A stretch of DNA of 64,000 nt, taken from positions 36,912,001 to 36,976,000 of the forward strand of contig NC_068975.1 of NCBI RefSeq assembly GCF_016808095.1. Direction: 5' to 3'. Position numbers and translations under genes: made by a program. Below the pieces are notes generated by a model, which ran no database searches, was not told the DNA's origin, and worked only from the letters and a program-made list of their open reading frames with translations. This stretch comes from Vigna angularis (lineage: Eukaryota > Streptophyta > Magnoliopsida > Fabales > Fabaceae). This document shows, piece by piece, positions 1 through 15,521 of this stretch. The first letter of the stretch is position 1. Each line of letters begins with the position of its first letter.

Positions 1-84
1 GAAATATAAATAAATAAATATTAAAGAGATATTTTGGATCCCTAATCTAATTACAAGTAACTAACTGTGTCACCTTTCTCTTTT

Positions 85-1334
85 GGCAGTTACTCCCTCC
101 ACCACCACCGAATGCTCCTTACACCACCCCATACCAATTTTATCCTTCTCTAAAACGGATGTCAACACCCGTTTCACCTTCAACGGATGTTGACATCCGT
201 CTATTCACATATTTTATATTTTAATTTATTATTTTTATTTAAAAAAATAATAATAATCTTCAACGGATGTGGCGAGATCCGTTAACGGATTGCCACATCC
301 GTTTTAATAAAAAATTTTAAAAGTATTTTGATTATTATTTAAATAATAATATATAAATTAAATTAATAATAATTATTTTATTAAATAAAATAAAATTAAT
401 TCATAAAAGATTAAGTAATAATTTTAAATTAATTAAATAATATTTATATATTAATTTAAAAACTTAAAAAAACTAAAAACTTAAAAAAAAAAAATTTCAA
501 CGGATGTGGCGAGATCTGTTAACGGATTGCCACATCCGTTTCAATAAAAAATTTTAAAAGTATTTTGATTATTATTTAAATAATAATATATAAATTAAAT
601 TAATAATTATTATTTTATTAAATAAAATAAAATTAATTTATAAATAATTAAGTAATAATTTTAAATTAATTAAATAATATTTATATATTAATTTAAAATA
701 TAATAAATTAAAAACTAAAAATTTAAAAAGAAAAAACTTCATGAATTGCCCACATCCATTTTAATAAATTTTTAAAAACTATTTTATTATTTAAATAATA
801 ATACATAAATTAAATTAATAATTATTATTTTATTAAATAAAATAAAATTAATTTATAAATAATTAAATAATAATTTTAAAAAAATTAAATAATATTTATA
901 TATTAATTTAAAATATAATATAATAAAAAACTAAAAACTTTAAAAAGAAAAAAATTTTACGGATGTTACCACGTCCGTATCCATTTTAATAAAATTTTAA
1001 AAGTATTTTAATTATTATTTAAAATAATAATATATAAATTAAATTATAATAATTATTTTATTAAATAAAATAAAATTAATTTATAAATAGTTAAGTAATA
1101 ATTTTTAAAAAAATTAAATAATATTTATATATTAATTTAAAAACTTAAAAAATCTAAAAATTAAAAAAAAAAAAAACTAAACGGATGTGCGGATGTCCCA
1201 CATCCGTTGAAGAATTTTTTCTTCAACGGATGTCGACGTCCGTTCAAGGAAAAAGGAGGGGTGTAGGAGATTTTAAGATATAAAGGATAATTTTGGAATT
1301 TAAAAAAAGTGTGGTGGTGTAGGGAGTAACACCC
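85..1334. mobile_element. Non-autonomous Mutator-like element (1,250 bp)
   Basis: The ends are inverted repeats: GGCAGTTACTCCCTCCACCA on the left, and GGGTGTTACTCCCTACACCA when the right end is read in reverse. A perfect 9-bp direct repeat, TTCTCTTTT, flanks it at 76-84 and 1335-1343, the size expected of Mutator-like transposition. There is no coding capacity. The interior is AT-rich and built from about four diverged tandem units of 219-237 bp. Near both ends lie inverted ACGGATGT...ACATCCGT motifs. The stretch at about 154-203 is nearly identical to part of the palindrome at 61917-62100 in the large Mutator-like element, which ties the two to one family. Confidence 0.85.
258..1200. repeat. 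Tandem 219-237 bp AT-rich repeat inside the Mutator-like element
   Basis: A unit with a CCACATCC-type block followed by a long AAATTAAT/TTTATTAAATAAAAT-rich stretch recurs. The block starts near 293, 530, 750, 969 and 1198, so spacings are 237, 220, 219 and 229 bp. The first two units keep an inverted pair of ACGGATGTGGCGAGATC-type motifs, and later units have decayed ones. Internal expansion like this is common in non-autonomous elements. I see no coding function. Confidence 0.75.
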
Positions 1335-1417
1335 TTCTCTTTTTCGCTTTCCTTTTTCTTATTTTGGGCTGCCCAATGGTTTCCAGCCCATACAAGTTAC
1401 ATCCACGTTTATTCGTT

Positions 1418-1999
1418 GGGTTTTTTTCTTTTATTTTAATATTATATTTTTTTCTCTCTTTCTTTCGTCGTTGTGAGATACTAAGTTGCAAAGGTTGGTG
1501 GTGGTGGAAAGAATTATCAAGCAATCTCGCTCTCGTGGTGCAGTGTGTGGAGTGGTGCAGTACATGTGTTGCTTCCTCTAGGTGCGTATTGAAATAAACC
1601 TTCAAATAAAATCTTAAAATAAAAAACGTAACCTTTAAATCGGCATCCATTGAAGGATGTCACCTCCCATTACATTTTTTATTTTAGGGTTTGTTTTATT
1701 AGTTTATTTTTTATTTTGGAAATATTTTAATAATTTAATTTAAATGTTTTAATTTATTAATTTTTAATATATTTTTAATGTATTTTAATAATGTAAGGAA
1801 AATGAAGAAGACAAATGGGGTTGCAGAATAAAATGGAAGATAAATTATTAAACGGAAATTAGAGATGGAAAGATTGGGTGAAGGAGTAAAGTAGGAACTA
1901 GGTTTGAAATAAATTAAAATAGTAAAAATAAAAAAAATTTAATCTGAGGATATAATTGGGTGGAGAGAGAAAAGTGTAGTGGTGGAGAGAGCAACACCC
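1418..1999. mobile_element. Probable degenerate Mutator-like relic
   Basis: The right end, read in reverse, is GGGTGTTGCTCTCTCCACCA, which matches the terminal sequence of the element at 42994. A 9-bp direct repeat TTATTCGTT lies at 1409-1417 and 2000-2008. The left end begins GGG but is otherwise T-rich and matches the right end poorly. An internal GGCATCCATTGAAGGATGTC (about 1643-1662) resembles the ACGGATGT palindromes of the family. The right end and flanking duplication are convincing, the left terminus is not. Confidence 0.45.
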
Positions 2000-2800
2000 T
2001 TATTCGTTTTGTCATGGTTTTGATTTTGAAGGCACCGATTGTGTCATTATAAAGTAAGATACACATTGACAAGGAAAACTTCCTAATCATCTACTTTTTC
2101 TCAAATTCAATATCTTCAAAATTTATATTCCATCTTTTCATTCATTACTTAATGTACATTATTTAAATTGTAAGTTATTACGGATGCATTATTTGGATTT
2201 AATTTATCTTAGACCGTTTTTTTTTCTAAATTTAGTTTAGTTTTTTTTTTAGTTTTAAATAATTAAATAAATATATTGGAAGCTTTTGAAAAAAGAAAAG
2301 TGTGTGTGATTTGAATAGTTATTTTATAATGGACTATAGTTTTGGAAATTTAAACAAAAAATAAAATTAAAAACTTAAATATACTTTTTAGACTGAGTTT
2401 TATTCAAACTTGTTAAGATAATAGAATTTTAGGTAAGGTTATAAAAATACCAAAAGAAACATATCAAGGCCTACTTCCTAGTTCCTATCACTATCATGTT
2501 TTATGCTTAAGAATTGAAATATATATACATATCAGATTGTTTTCAACACGTTTAACTATATAAATGCTTTTATTATTTAATATAAAACTTGGATTTTGAT
2601 TATTTTCAACACGTTTAACTATATAATACTAAATTAACTATATATTAGTTGAAATTATGGAAGTGAAACTATATTTAATATATTATTGTATCTTTAAAAT
2701 CGATTTAAAATTTTGTACCCACAGTGAATTTCATATTTTGCCCTTATACGTACATGCAAGAGGATAGACACGTTAAAAATGATGTGTCATGAGCAATTTC

Positions 2801-2803
<3 letters not shown>

Positions 2804-2874
<71 letters not shown>
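2804..2874. repeat. (AT)n microsatellite, 71 bp
   Basis: Uninterrupted alternating AT run, a likely length-polymorphic marker. Confidence 0.95.
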
Positions 2875-2878
<4 letters not shown>

Positions 2879-3649
2879 AAATAGTGGACGTCTTAAGTAA
2901 TATACATGTAGTAGTATCATGACATACTTTTATATTTATTTAACAGAGAATATAAATAAAATAATTATAAAAATATAAATTTTTGTATTTATAAAAAAAA
3001 AAATATATTAAATGAATATAAAAAGTTGAAATGTATCGATAAATCATTACAGGTTTAAGACGTGAAACTTTCTTTTAGTGTTGTAGAGGTCCAGACTCTA
3101 ACAGAGACCTTAACTAGGACGAAAGAATTCCGGAGGGTACACTCCCCTCGTGACATGCTAATTATTTAAGGTCTTTTGCTACGGACAATATTTACGTCTA
3201 TTAAATGACTTGTGCCTTAAAGTTTGGCACCAGTCCAAACCTTCCATTTTTTTGTTAAAGGATGTTTATCTTATATTAATGCCTCTTTTTCATCTCATTA
3301 TAAATAACTTCTTTTAATGTTTTCTTTATACGTATCTAATAAATATTTTAACCAATAAATTATTAATGTATTTTATAATATGGTATAATTAATCATTCTA
3401 TAATCATATCCAAAATGGGTAATTCAGTTCGATCTGGCGTGATTAATCACAGATTGGTCACTTAGTGAGCTAACTCAACTTATTTATTTGCGAGCTGAAA
3501 AAATTTGAATTCGGTTCGACTCACCACGGTTGGAACGGATTAGTTTAGTGGCTCATTTAATTTTATTTTTTATTTAAATAAAAAAATTACAATTCTTTTT
3601 AATTCAAATTTAGATAAAGGTCACACTAAAATGTTAAACTTAAATACAT

Positions 3650-3711
3650 TTCAAAATAAAAAGAAAAAATATCATATAATTTCAAAATAAAAAGAAAAAA
3701 TATCATATAAT
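3650..3711. repeat. 31-bp direct tandem duplication
   Basis: Two identical adjacent copies (3650-3680, 3681-3711) of a 31-bp A-rich unit beginning TTCAAAATAAAAAG and ending ATATCATATAAT. This is a recent local duplication in spacer DNA. Confidence 0.9.
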
Positions 3712-5214
3712 CCGATAGTAACAAAAGAACATGTAAAAAGACGAATATATAAGTTTTTAATATTGATAATTTTTGTATCATTTATCTATTTATAATATTA
3801 AAGTTTTGAATAGATAAATTTATAATTATCATCATCTACAATATAATAAAAAAATACTAACTAATAATATTAAACAAAAATAATAAATAATTAAATTATG
3901 TTAGTTAATAAATTAACTCGACTCAAATTCAACGATCGAATTCTAAATGAACCGAATTAAAAATTTTAAATGAGCCGATTAAAAATAACATCAAAAAATA
4001 ATTATATTTTTTTCAAACTCAATCATCTCACGTAATAGTTACACACCACTATTCTCATCCAACCAACACAAGCGTGTCGGAAACAACATTTAATGGGTCC
4101 AAACAGGACGGAAAGGGACAAGTAATATGTACGGATTTAAGAACCAAAAACGAGGTTGCGGTGATGCTCTCTCTTCAACTTTGGGTTTTCACAGTTGAAG
4201 TTCAATGGGTGCAAAAAATATTTATACTTAGTTCGGAATGAGAAAGAATATATACATAGCAGACCTAAAAGCAATTCCAATTTTATCCGTATAAAAGCTG
4301 GTGGGATATTATCCAAGAGACGACGCATTATAATAATAATAATAATATTTGAAATATTGGATGTTAAACGAATATTATCTGTTAATATATGATCTAGTTT
4401 AGAGTGATTTTTCACAAACTGGTTATGTAAGAGTATTTGATTTTAGGATAAGAACTATCCAACGGCCACCAATAATTGTCTATTTCCAGTGTACCAAAAT
4501 ATGAACTAGTTTTTCATAAAGCCGGTTTCTCCCTTATCCAAAACGTACGTTTGAGATATCTAGTTTGAAATATTAAAATAATAGACAGAGAGGCATTTTG
4601 AATTTTTCTTTACCAAATTAAATTATAATATTTTCAATTGAACTAAAATAAATAAAGATCTATTTTTGTATGTATTTTTCACTGCCTCCCTTTTCGAATA
4701 CTTTCGGTCGGTCTCATTTTAATTTTTTACTTATTTTGTTTTATAATTTTCTCAAACATTTTTGGACAAAATTCGGTATTGCATATTAATTAAGTAATTT
4801 CATAGTTTATATTTCTTTATGCAACGAATGAGGGCTGAATTAATTCGATTTTGGCGGCGGACGATGGAAAAACACAGAATGATGAGGCCAATGGTTTGAT
4901 GAAGGAATTCATCTCTTGTGCCTCGTATTTGCTTTATGCGTTATCTTACATGCCATTGAGTTGCTTGAAAAGAGGACAAAGCAAAGCCTCATCCATCTCA
5001 TCCTCGTCATGAAGTGGATGACACGAATTTTCACTCACTTTCTAACTGCCCATCATTAGGTCGGCACATTATCTGCCAAAAAAAATTTCCAAATCAACCA
5101 CAAAAATATACTGCAAAATGAAATAATATATCAATTAATTATTTGATGTTATTATATGTACAATGGGCCATATAATCATCCCATAATCAAATCAATCCAT
5201 CGGTCTTGAAAAAT

Positions 5215-5610
5215 AGGACGCAGTCAAACTGTGATTAAACAGACGGAAATCGTCGAGCAAGACTCAACGATCATAAGCAAAATGACTTATCTAAGTTAAT
5301 AATTAGATTTTTATGTAAAGATTAAGATAAATGATAATTGGAGATATTAAATTGAAATTGAATCATAATTAAAATTTTACTAATTTTAAATTAGGTTAAA
5401 ATTAAGAAATAATATTTATATTTATTGTACATTTATTATTATTATATTAAACTTAAACCCTATTAAACTTAAACTCTTACATCAGTCAACTATCTCAAAC
5501 ATCACAGTGAAACGAAGAGAAAAGTTAGAAAAACAAATAAGATACGACATCTCATAAGAAATTGTGCAACTGTTAATAATGACCGACCTCACACCCAAAA
5601 CATTATATAA
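5215..5610 (+). repeat. LTR-like dispersed repeat relic, copy 1
   Basis: This stretch can be matched along its length to 10010-10485. Shared blocks include AAAGATTAAGATAA, a 'ttgaaattgaatc.tgattaaaat..cactaat' stretch, a 'tgcatttattactattgcat'-like block, 'aaattgtg.aa.tgttaa.aatg' and the ending 'CCTCACACNCC.AAAACA'. Solo LTRs of plant retrotransposons typically look like this (TG...CA bounds, no coding content). The copy is diverged and its left edge is uncertain. Confidence 0.4.
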
Positions 5611-5920
5611 AAATTATTTTCAATTTATTATTTTTTAAAATGACAAGCCAACCCAAGTATTTTATTATTCTCTATAATATTCTTGGTCTATCGAGCAGGC
5701 ACATTGAAGTACATGATATCCGATAAGATGCAATGGGTGTGTAGAAAGATCAGTGCGACGTCGTTAGACTCGAGTTCGGTCAAAACACCGGAACCAACCT
5801 GTCGGTGGATTTCAATAATTAAACATGGAATGAGGTTGAAAAGTTTAGTTTGTTTTCCTAGTTAAAATTACTTAGGAGGACATTTCCGCGACAGGTTTCA
5901 ACAAAATATCTGAGCCCGCA

Positions 5921-5930
5921 CTATATATAC
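5921..5930 (+). promoter_or_regulatory. TATA-box candidate for J-protein gene 1
   Basis: CTATATATAC lies 40-49 bp upstream of the chosen ATG at 5970. If used at the usual spacing, the 5' leader would be only about 15-20 nt. The paralogue at 18682 has a similar element at a similar distance. Confidence 0.5.
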
Positions 5931-5969
5931 CACACATTGTAAAAGGTTGAGAGACAATGAAGCAGAGCA

Positions 5970-6488
5970 ATGGATGTTCTAACAATAGCCTCAACTCTCA
6001 CCATTTCCAAACCCTTTCAAACGCTTTCACTCCCAAAGATACACCACGCACCACCTCCTCCTCCCACGCGCTTCTCGGTTTCATGCAGAGCCACGAAGCA
6101 GCAGCTTCGAGGTGTGGAAGACAACCTGTACAAGATTCTAAGTTTGAGTCCCAACAGCGCCACCACCGACGACATAAAGAAAGCGCACAGATCAATGGCT
6201 CGTCAGTACCACCCCGATGTGTGCCATGATAGTTCCAGGAAAGAGGAGTTGACGAGGATGTTTGTGCAACTGAACGCGGCTTACACCACCTTGTCCAATC
6301 CAAGGCTTCGAGCAGAGTATGACTACGAACTGGGTTTGAGAAGCAGAATGGGCATTGGTGACGAGAGTTGGAGAATGAGATGGGTGGAACAACTCGCCGA
6401 GTTGAAGAGAAGATCTCACAAGCGTATGCAACGAAATCGTGGATCGTGGAGCACCAGAGTCAGAGCACAAACCGTGAACTCAAATTAG
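5970..6488 (+). CDS. Plastid J-domain co-chaperone, DnaJ20-like (copy 1)
   Basis: Predicted 172-aa protein, intronless. Residues 1-42 are rich in Ser/Thr/Pro and end in a VSCRA stretch, as expected of a chloroplast transit peptide. The J domain spans roughly residues 52-118, with the diagnostic HPD at 81-83 between helices II and III. The C-terminus (WRMRWVEQL...LKRRSH...GSW) matches the tail of the DnaJ20 group rather than long DnaJ proteins; there is no Gly/Phe or zinc domain. J domains stimulate Hsp70 ATPase, and Arabidopsis J20 is known to deliver clients such as DXS to plastid Hsp70. The start at 5970 was chosen because the paralogue at 18682 starts in the same context (AGAGCAATGGATGTTCT). 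An ATG at 5957 is in another frame and opens a 90-codon frame that overlaps the start. The J-domain assignment is firm; the J20 label is family-level inference. Confidence 0.92.
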   Translation: MDVLTIASTLTISKPFQTLSLPKIHHAPPPPPTRFSVSCRATKQQLRGVEDNLYKILSLSPNSATTDDIKKAHRSMARQYHPDVCHDSSRKEELTRMFVQLNAAYTTLSNPRLRAEYDYELGLRSRMGIGDESWRMRWVEQLAELKRRSHKRMQRNRGSWSTRVRAQTVNSN

Positions 6489-6619
6489 TGTATTTTTCAT
6501 CTCGTGTTCTTCGAGGATTCAACATTTTAGGAATTTTTTTTTTCTTGAGTTTATTCAAGAACAGTACTACGTTGTTATTATACTATTGTACATTATCCAT
6601 ATCTATTTGTTCTAAATAA

Positions 6620-9600
6620 TCCCAATCGATACATCAGAAAATAGTAACTTGCCTTGTGTTGACGACCGAGTCAAGTTCAGTTTCCAGAAACCTCTTTCCT
6701 TTTATGCTTTATCCGTTGCTATACATTATCCATAGCTTTTTTTATATAGTTTAAATAATTCACTTTTCGAATCAGATAAACTAGAAACTTTACTAAACAG
6801 GTAGGTCCTTATCTTTGGGTCCACTACATTGGTCCTGTAAGCTATCCCACTTTCTAACATTTTCTCATAGAATAATAGTTATTTGACGCATGAAACAACA
6901 AAATAACAAAAACTTGGCCAATTTTCATATGATGTTTTTTACTCAAAGTTATATTAAACTGAAGTAACCCTACTCAGAGAATAAAAAGTGGCTTTGCAGA
7001 AGCAGTTTTGGAGAGTGTTGAGTTCCTAATCGAATTGGGCCCAATTTGTACCTTTTTTGCGAAGTAATATGTTACAGCACCGATCCAATGAGGGATAATT
7101 CCTAAGTATTTGACAGATTCTTCGATTTTTAAAGAGAGACTTTTTACACTTTATTAGTGATATTGTGTGAGAGATTTTGGAGGATTCCAAATGCGAGACG
7201 GCTGTGTAATTATGGCACATGGAATGTGGGCCGTGGTGAGCTGGACTTTGATATCGAATGTGACTGTGTGGAGATTGGCCCGTCCGTTTAAGTCCATAAG
7301 TTCTGTCCATTCAAATTGTATTTAGATTACATTGGCTGTCTTGTAATTCCATATGCAAATTCAATTTCTTTAGCATCCATTTACTTAGTAATAATCTATA
7401 TAAATCATTAAATAATTTATAACTGATGAAAATTGTTTCTGCTGAAAGGAAAGGAACTGAGAAAAACTCTTGCTGCTACCGCTCGGGAACGTTCTTCCTT
7501 CACAGATCGGTTCTTCTCGTGTTTGTCTTACGTCCTCACTCTTCCTTTCTCAATGTCAAAGTAGGGTGACCTGCAGAAAACACTCCGACGCTCAAGTCAG
7601 AATTTATCTTTGCAAATCTAGTAGAAGTTAATCAAAATCAGAGAGTTTACCTTTTAATGACGATCAATGTTCACCTTAACTGTTCGACAATGACCTTACA
7701 TAATTAATTACGTATTCATGGACATTCAAAAACTGTCTCCAGCCAACGGCTAGAGTGTTCGCGAGTACTATCCTGGCGTTCGACTGGGAATGATCAGCTT
7801 CCATCACCCTTACGTGCCCGGTCGGTCTGATTGGACAATCGGTCCACTTACTCGGTATTGACTAAACATGTCTAGTCGGTCGATCCTATTTGGTAGTAAC
7901 AAAAATAAATCAGATTAAATTTTTAATTCAATTAGACTTGCTATTACACATTGTAGGCAATTCACGGATTATGTAGACAGTGAAATCAAATATAAAAAGC
8001 TCGTTAAAAAATCTTCCATACATATATAATGCGCATTCACATGAATTGTGATCACAGTGATCAGCATAGTTTAGAAAAAATATTATGTGAATTTTGGAAA
8101 GAGTATTCCTAATCATAGTAAGAAACTTTTTTTCAATTAAAATAAATAAATTAAAATAGAGACTAAATTGAATTTAGTGATAAACAGATTTGAAATCTAT
8201 AGTATAAAAAAATCATACTTAAAAATTTATCAAAACTATAAAATTATGTCTACTTGATCTATTATAATGCACGTTTTATCAACTTCTATATATTAATTTT
8301 TTTTATAATTATAATCGAGACATTTACTGCATCTATAAATAGATTGAGTAATTTATTCATAGTATTAACACTTTGAGAAGGTAGGGAAATTAAGTTGATT
8401 TCTTTTTCAAAATTTGAGTATATAAAGATTCATTTGGACATTTAAGTATATATAGATTTCCTTGGACATTTAAGTATATATAGATTTCCTTCTTCTTAAT
8501 GATTAGTCAAATATTTTAACAACAAGTGAATACTTAATTGATAATATTTGAATACTTAAGTGATTGAAGTGGCCGTAAAGAATATTATATAAAAAAATTT
8601 TCCAATGTCACTAAACTAAATATGTGTATTGTGTAATATTGTACAAATATGTGATCACTTTAGATTGGAAAATGATTGATATTTGAGATAATACTATGTG
8701 TTGAATTGATAAAAATAATAAATCTTAAAAAGTATCACATTACTTATTATAAACATGGAGTGAGTAATAATGATTATATAATTGATTATAAGTTCGTGAT
8801 TTAAAATATCTCAAATCAAAGACACTTTAAATTTATTGTATTAGAGTGTTATGAAGTTTGAACTAAATTCTTGATTTAAAAAGTGTAGGTGTAGTTAAGG
8901 TCAAAGGTTGTGTTTTTTTTTTCAATTTTGGAGTTTCTAAGTTATGTTCTACATGATGACACTTTTTTTCATTATATCAAATGATGATATTTCAAAAAAT
9001 TTTGAAATGGGCTACTTTGATTTTATTAAGTTCCTATGGTGTGATGATAATAAGTTTTATATAAACCAAGTATTAATTTATGATGAGATTTATTAAATAT
9101 ATGTCTTGTGGAGTCTATTGTTCAATGGATTAGGTAAGAGATTATGTGAATATTTTTTAATATTGTTAAAATAGAATAAATGTATGTAAAATGTTAGAAT
9201 ATCTTACTATCTATTATATACATACATGATATATTGAGAAACTTTACAAAAGATTAAACTAAAGCATTTAAATTTATTTTTAGCATTCTAACATTAAATA
9301 TTAGTTATCAAACTTAATTATGTAAAATGAGCAATTAGTTCATTCAAACATTAAAGTAATAATAATATAGATAATTGTGGTATATATCACATTTAACATT
9401 AATACTAGAGAATTTAGTTATTTATGTTGATGATTTTTGCTAAAAAAAATATGAAGTTCTTGTCTCTGTCTTATAACTCTTTTAAAATATTACAATGAAT
9501 ATAAAGAAACATTCCAAGAAAAATGTCAAAGAGAATAGTTGTATAAAATGGAGTGTTACTATTATTGTAGAAAATAAAAATTACTACTCAACTTTTATTC

Positions 9601-10009
9601 TTCAGTGTTCTTGTGTAGGATTTTATTGTATCTCAAGTTTCTGTTTTGATAATGTAGCATTGGGGTTTCTTTCCAAAGAATGTTTTCTTTGGCCTGATCT
9701 CTTCTTCATAATGCTAAAATTCTTCAAATTTGGCCAATTTAGATTTCTTTTTGCAAGAGGATTTCTTCACGATTCAAAATCTTGCTTTGATGCTCAATTA
9801 TGGAAACAATATTTAAATTTTTCTTAATTATCTCAACCCTCAACACTAATCTTGGAACTCAAGTACAAAATTCTTTTATTATTGTAAAAAATATTTCAAT
9901 AAAAAATACATTATATATATATATATATAACATTGATTCATATACATTCCGTCCGTTTGATTTATTAGAAAAACATATATAAAATTCATACAACTTTTAT
10001 ATATTGTAT
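6620..10009. other. Intergenic spacer, no gene recognised
   Basis: AT-rich. About 7440-7880 is more balanced in base composition. It contains 'cctgcagaaaacactccgacgctcaagtcag' wording in pieces and CGGTCGGTC-like stretches typical of decayed retrotransposon LTRs in legumes; that is an impression from memory, not an alignment. A 28-bp direct duplication lies at 8434-8489. The short open frames at 9495-9982 have no recognisable domain. Confidence 0.5.
8434..8489. repeat. 28-bp direct tandem duplication
   Basis: Two adjacent copies (8434-8461 and 8462-8489) of a unit beginning TTGGACATTTAAG and ending TATAGATTTCC. A partial, diverged third copy lies just upstream. Confidence 0.85.
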
Positions 10010-13600
<3,591 letters not shown>

Positions 13601-13619
13601 AAAAACAGAAATTAAGCAA

Positions 13620-14345
13620 TATTGAGATCCCTGAGAAGATACGAAATTAATATCTCTAAATCTGTAACTCCGATTTCAAATCTGAACGGTCAAACTAATT
13701 CCCTATGTGTTAGAAACTACATATTAAAATTTCAGGTTGATCCAACGGTTAACTAGATAGATATTGAGGTTTTACCGAGGTAACTCAGGGAAAATATTTT
13801 AAGTGGTTTTCGGTTATACTCAAAATGCGTAACGAATTCTTCTAAGCACAGACATTTAATTACAAATCTGAACGGTCAAGATGACTTAATATGTCTTATG
13901 AACTACATACTAAAGTTTGGGCTCAATCTAACGGTAAATGAAATATATACGAAGTTTTTACCATGATAACTTAAGAGCAGAAATATATAGTGTTCATCAG
14001 ATTTTTCAAATCTTCAAAATTAATTTCTCAAAACATAGACTTCCAATTACAAATCCGATAGGTCAAAGTGTAGTAATATATTCTAAGAATCATATATCCA
14101 ATTTTCAAGTTGATCTAACGGTCAAATAGGTCAAAATCTATATTTTACCGAGAGGACTCAGTAACAGAACTACAGGGGTAATTAATTTACTCAAACATGC
14201 AGGATTTATTTCTCCAAGTACAGACTTCTAATTAATGATCCGAACGGTCAAAGTGAAGAAATAGGTCTTAGGATTCATATATTAAATTTTTAGCAAAATC
14301 TAATGGTAAACACAATTAAAAGAAAGGTTTTATCACAGTAATTCA
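13620..14345. repeat. Four tandem copies of a ~186-bp unit
   Basis: The marker GAACGGTCAA (or variant) recurs at about 13684, 13870, 14057 and 14242. A second marker, TC(C/T)AACGGT, recurs at about 13741, 13927, 14114 and 14299. Both series give spacings of 185-187 bp, so the array is genuine although the copies are well diverged. The unit also carries 'aactacatat...aattttcaagttgat' and 'ttttaccgagg.aactca' blocks. No coding content was seen. It may belong to a larger retroelement extending to about 14750. Confidence 0.8.
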
Positions 14346-15521
14346 AAAATAAGAAAATTATAATCATGAAAACTAAATTTATACAAATGAATAGATAACT
14401 ACCATTACCAAAATTTTAACATATTCATAACTCATATTCATGATCATAACATGTATAAAAATCATATATAAGAAGGATTAGCTCCCCTACCTGGTTTTCT
14501 CCAAGCACAACTATCCTACAGCCAAGAACTCACGCTGCCCCGATCGGAACGACGAAAACGTTCGGTTGAAATGAAGCCCTCTACTCCACGAACGCCTTGG
14601 TAGCACCAGAATTGAATTCATATGGTTCAAGGTGCTGGAAATCTAGAAAGAAGTCAGAGGAAGAAGAAGAAACTTTCTAGAGAGAGGATGTGGCTTTGAA
14701 GAAAAATTAGAGTTTTGGTAAAGTTGATATGGTTTATGCATTAATAAAGGAAAAAGCCTCCCCCTTAATTTAGTTTCTACATATCTTTACACAAAACATA
14801 TTTGATATCATAAATAATTAGAGATAATTCTCTTATTGACCTTATGAAGTACATACCGCTCAACTACCATGAAATATAGACTTAAAAGTAATAAAGAATA
14901 ATGATGATGTTTTGAGCCAAGAGTATTTTTTATATAAATAAATTAAGATTAAGTCATTATTTATTAAACTATTATTATTATTTCTCTAAAATCTAATTTG
15001 TTTATATTTTTTAATAATTTTTCATCATTTTCCCACAATTATAAGCAAGGAATCAAAGGAATAGATATGAAGTAACCAAATACAATTTTGTTCATGGTTA
15101 CTTTATGTGATTTAGATCTTGAGCTCCATTTTTTCTTTATTTGTTTACATGTGGTCGTAAAATGTACAATTAATTTAAAAGGATAGTTTTTTTTTATAAA
15201 TTTGCTGGTAAATGATGTTTTTACTTTTTATTAGGTTTGTTTTTTTAAAGTAAACTAAAATATATCTAAGCATTTTATTTCAAATATTTCAATGATGGTT
15301 TATTTAAGAATTAAGTTCTTGTAACATACAAAAGTTTATTTTGCATGTGTTTTTTTGGTGGAGCGTCATCGAAGTTGGGTGTCCTACATTCCAAACTTTT
15401 ATAATAAAAATTTATGAATTAAATTAGATAAATTTCTATTTTTTATGAAATAAAACATCTAATATTAATATCTAGTAAAACATAAAATTAAATATAATAA
15501 ATAATAAAATTATTAAGACCT

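Larger units (their letters stand above)
2009..5200. other. AT-rich intergenic spacer, no gene recognised
   Basis: No convincing open frame or RNA gene. It holds a 71-bp AT microsatellite (2804-2874), a 31-bp direct duplication (3650-3680 and 3681-3711) and, at about 3410-4020, a stretch with repeated 'gagctaactcaact / ctcgactcaaattc / aatgagccga' wording. That last stretch resembles an old dispersed plant repeat, but clear termini are not visible. Confidence 0.6.

Noticed and set aside
1300..1650. 116-codon minus-strand frame and overlapping plus-strand frame
   Set aside because: They span the end of one transposon and part of another, and the protein composition is not that of a gene.
5957..6229. 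Alternative start and frame over the first J-protein gene
   Set aside because: The frame from 5957 reads through the J-domain region out of frame. The ATG at 5970 gives the conserved protein and matches the paralogue.
9495..9982. Two plus-strand frames of 110 and 60 codons
   Set aside because: They have Phe/Ser/Lys-rich composition with no known motif, consistent with chance frames in AT-rich DNA.
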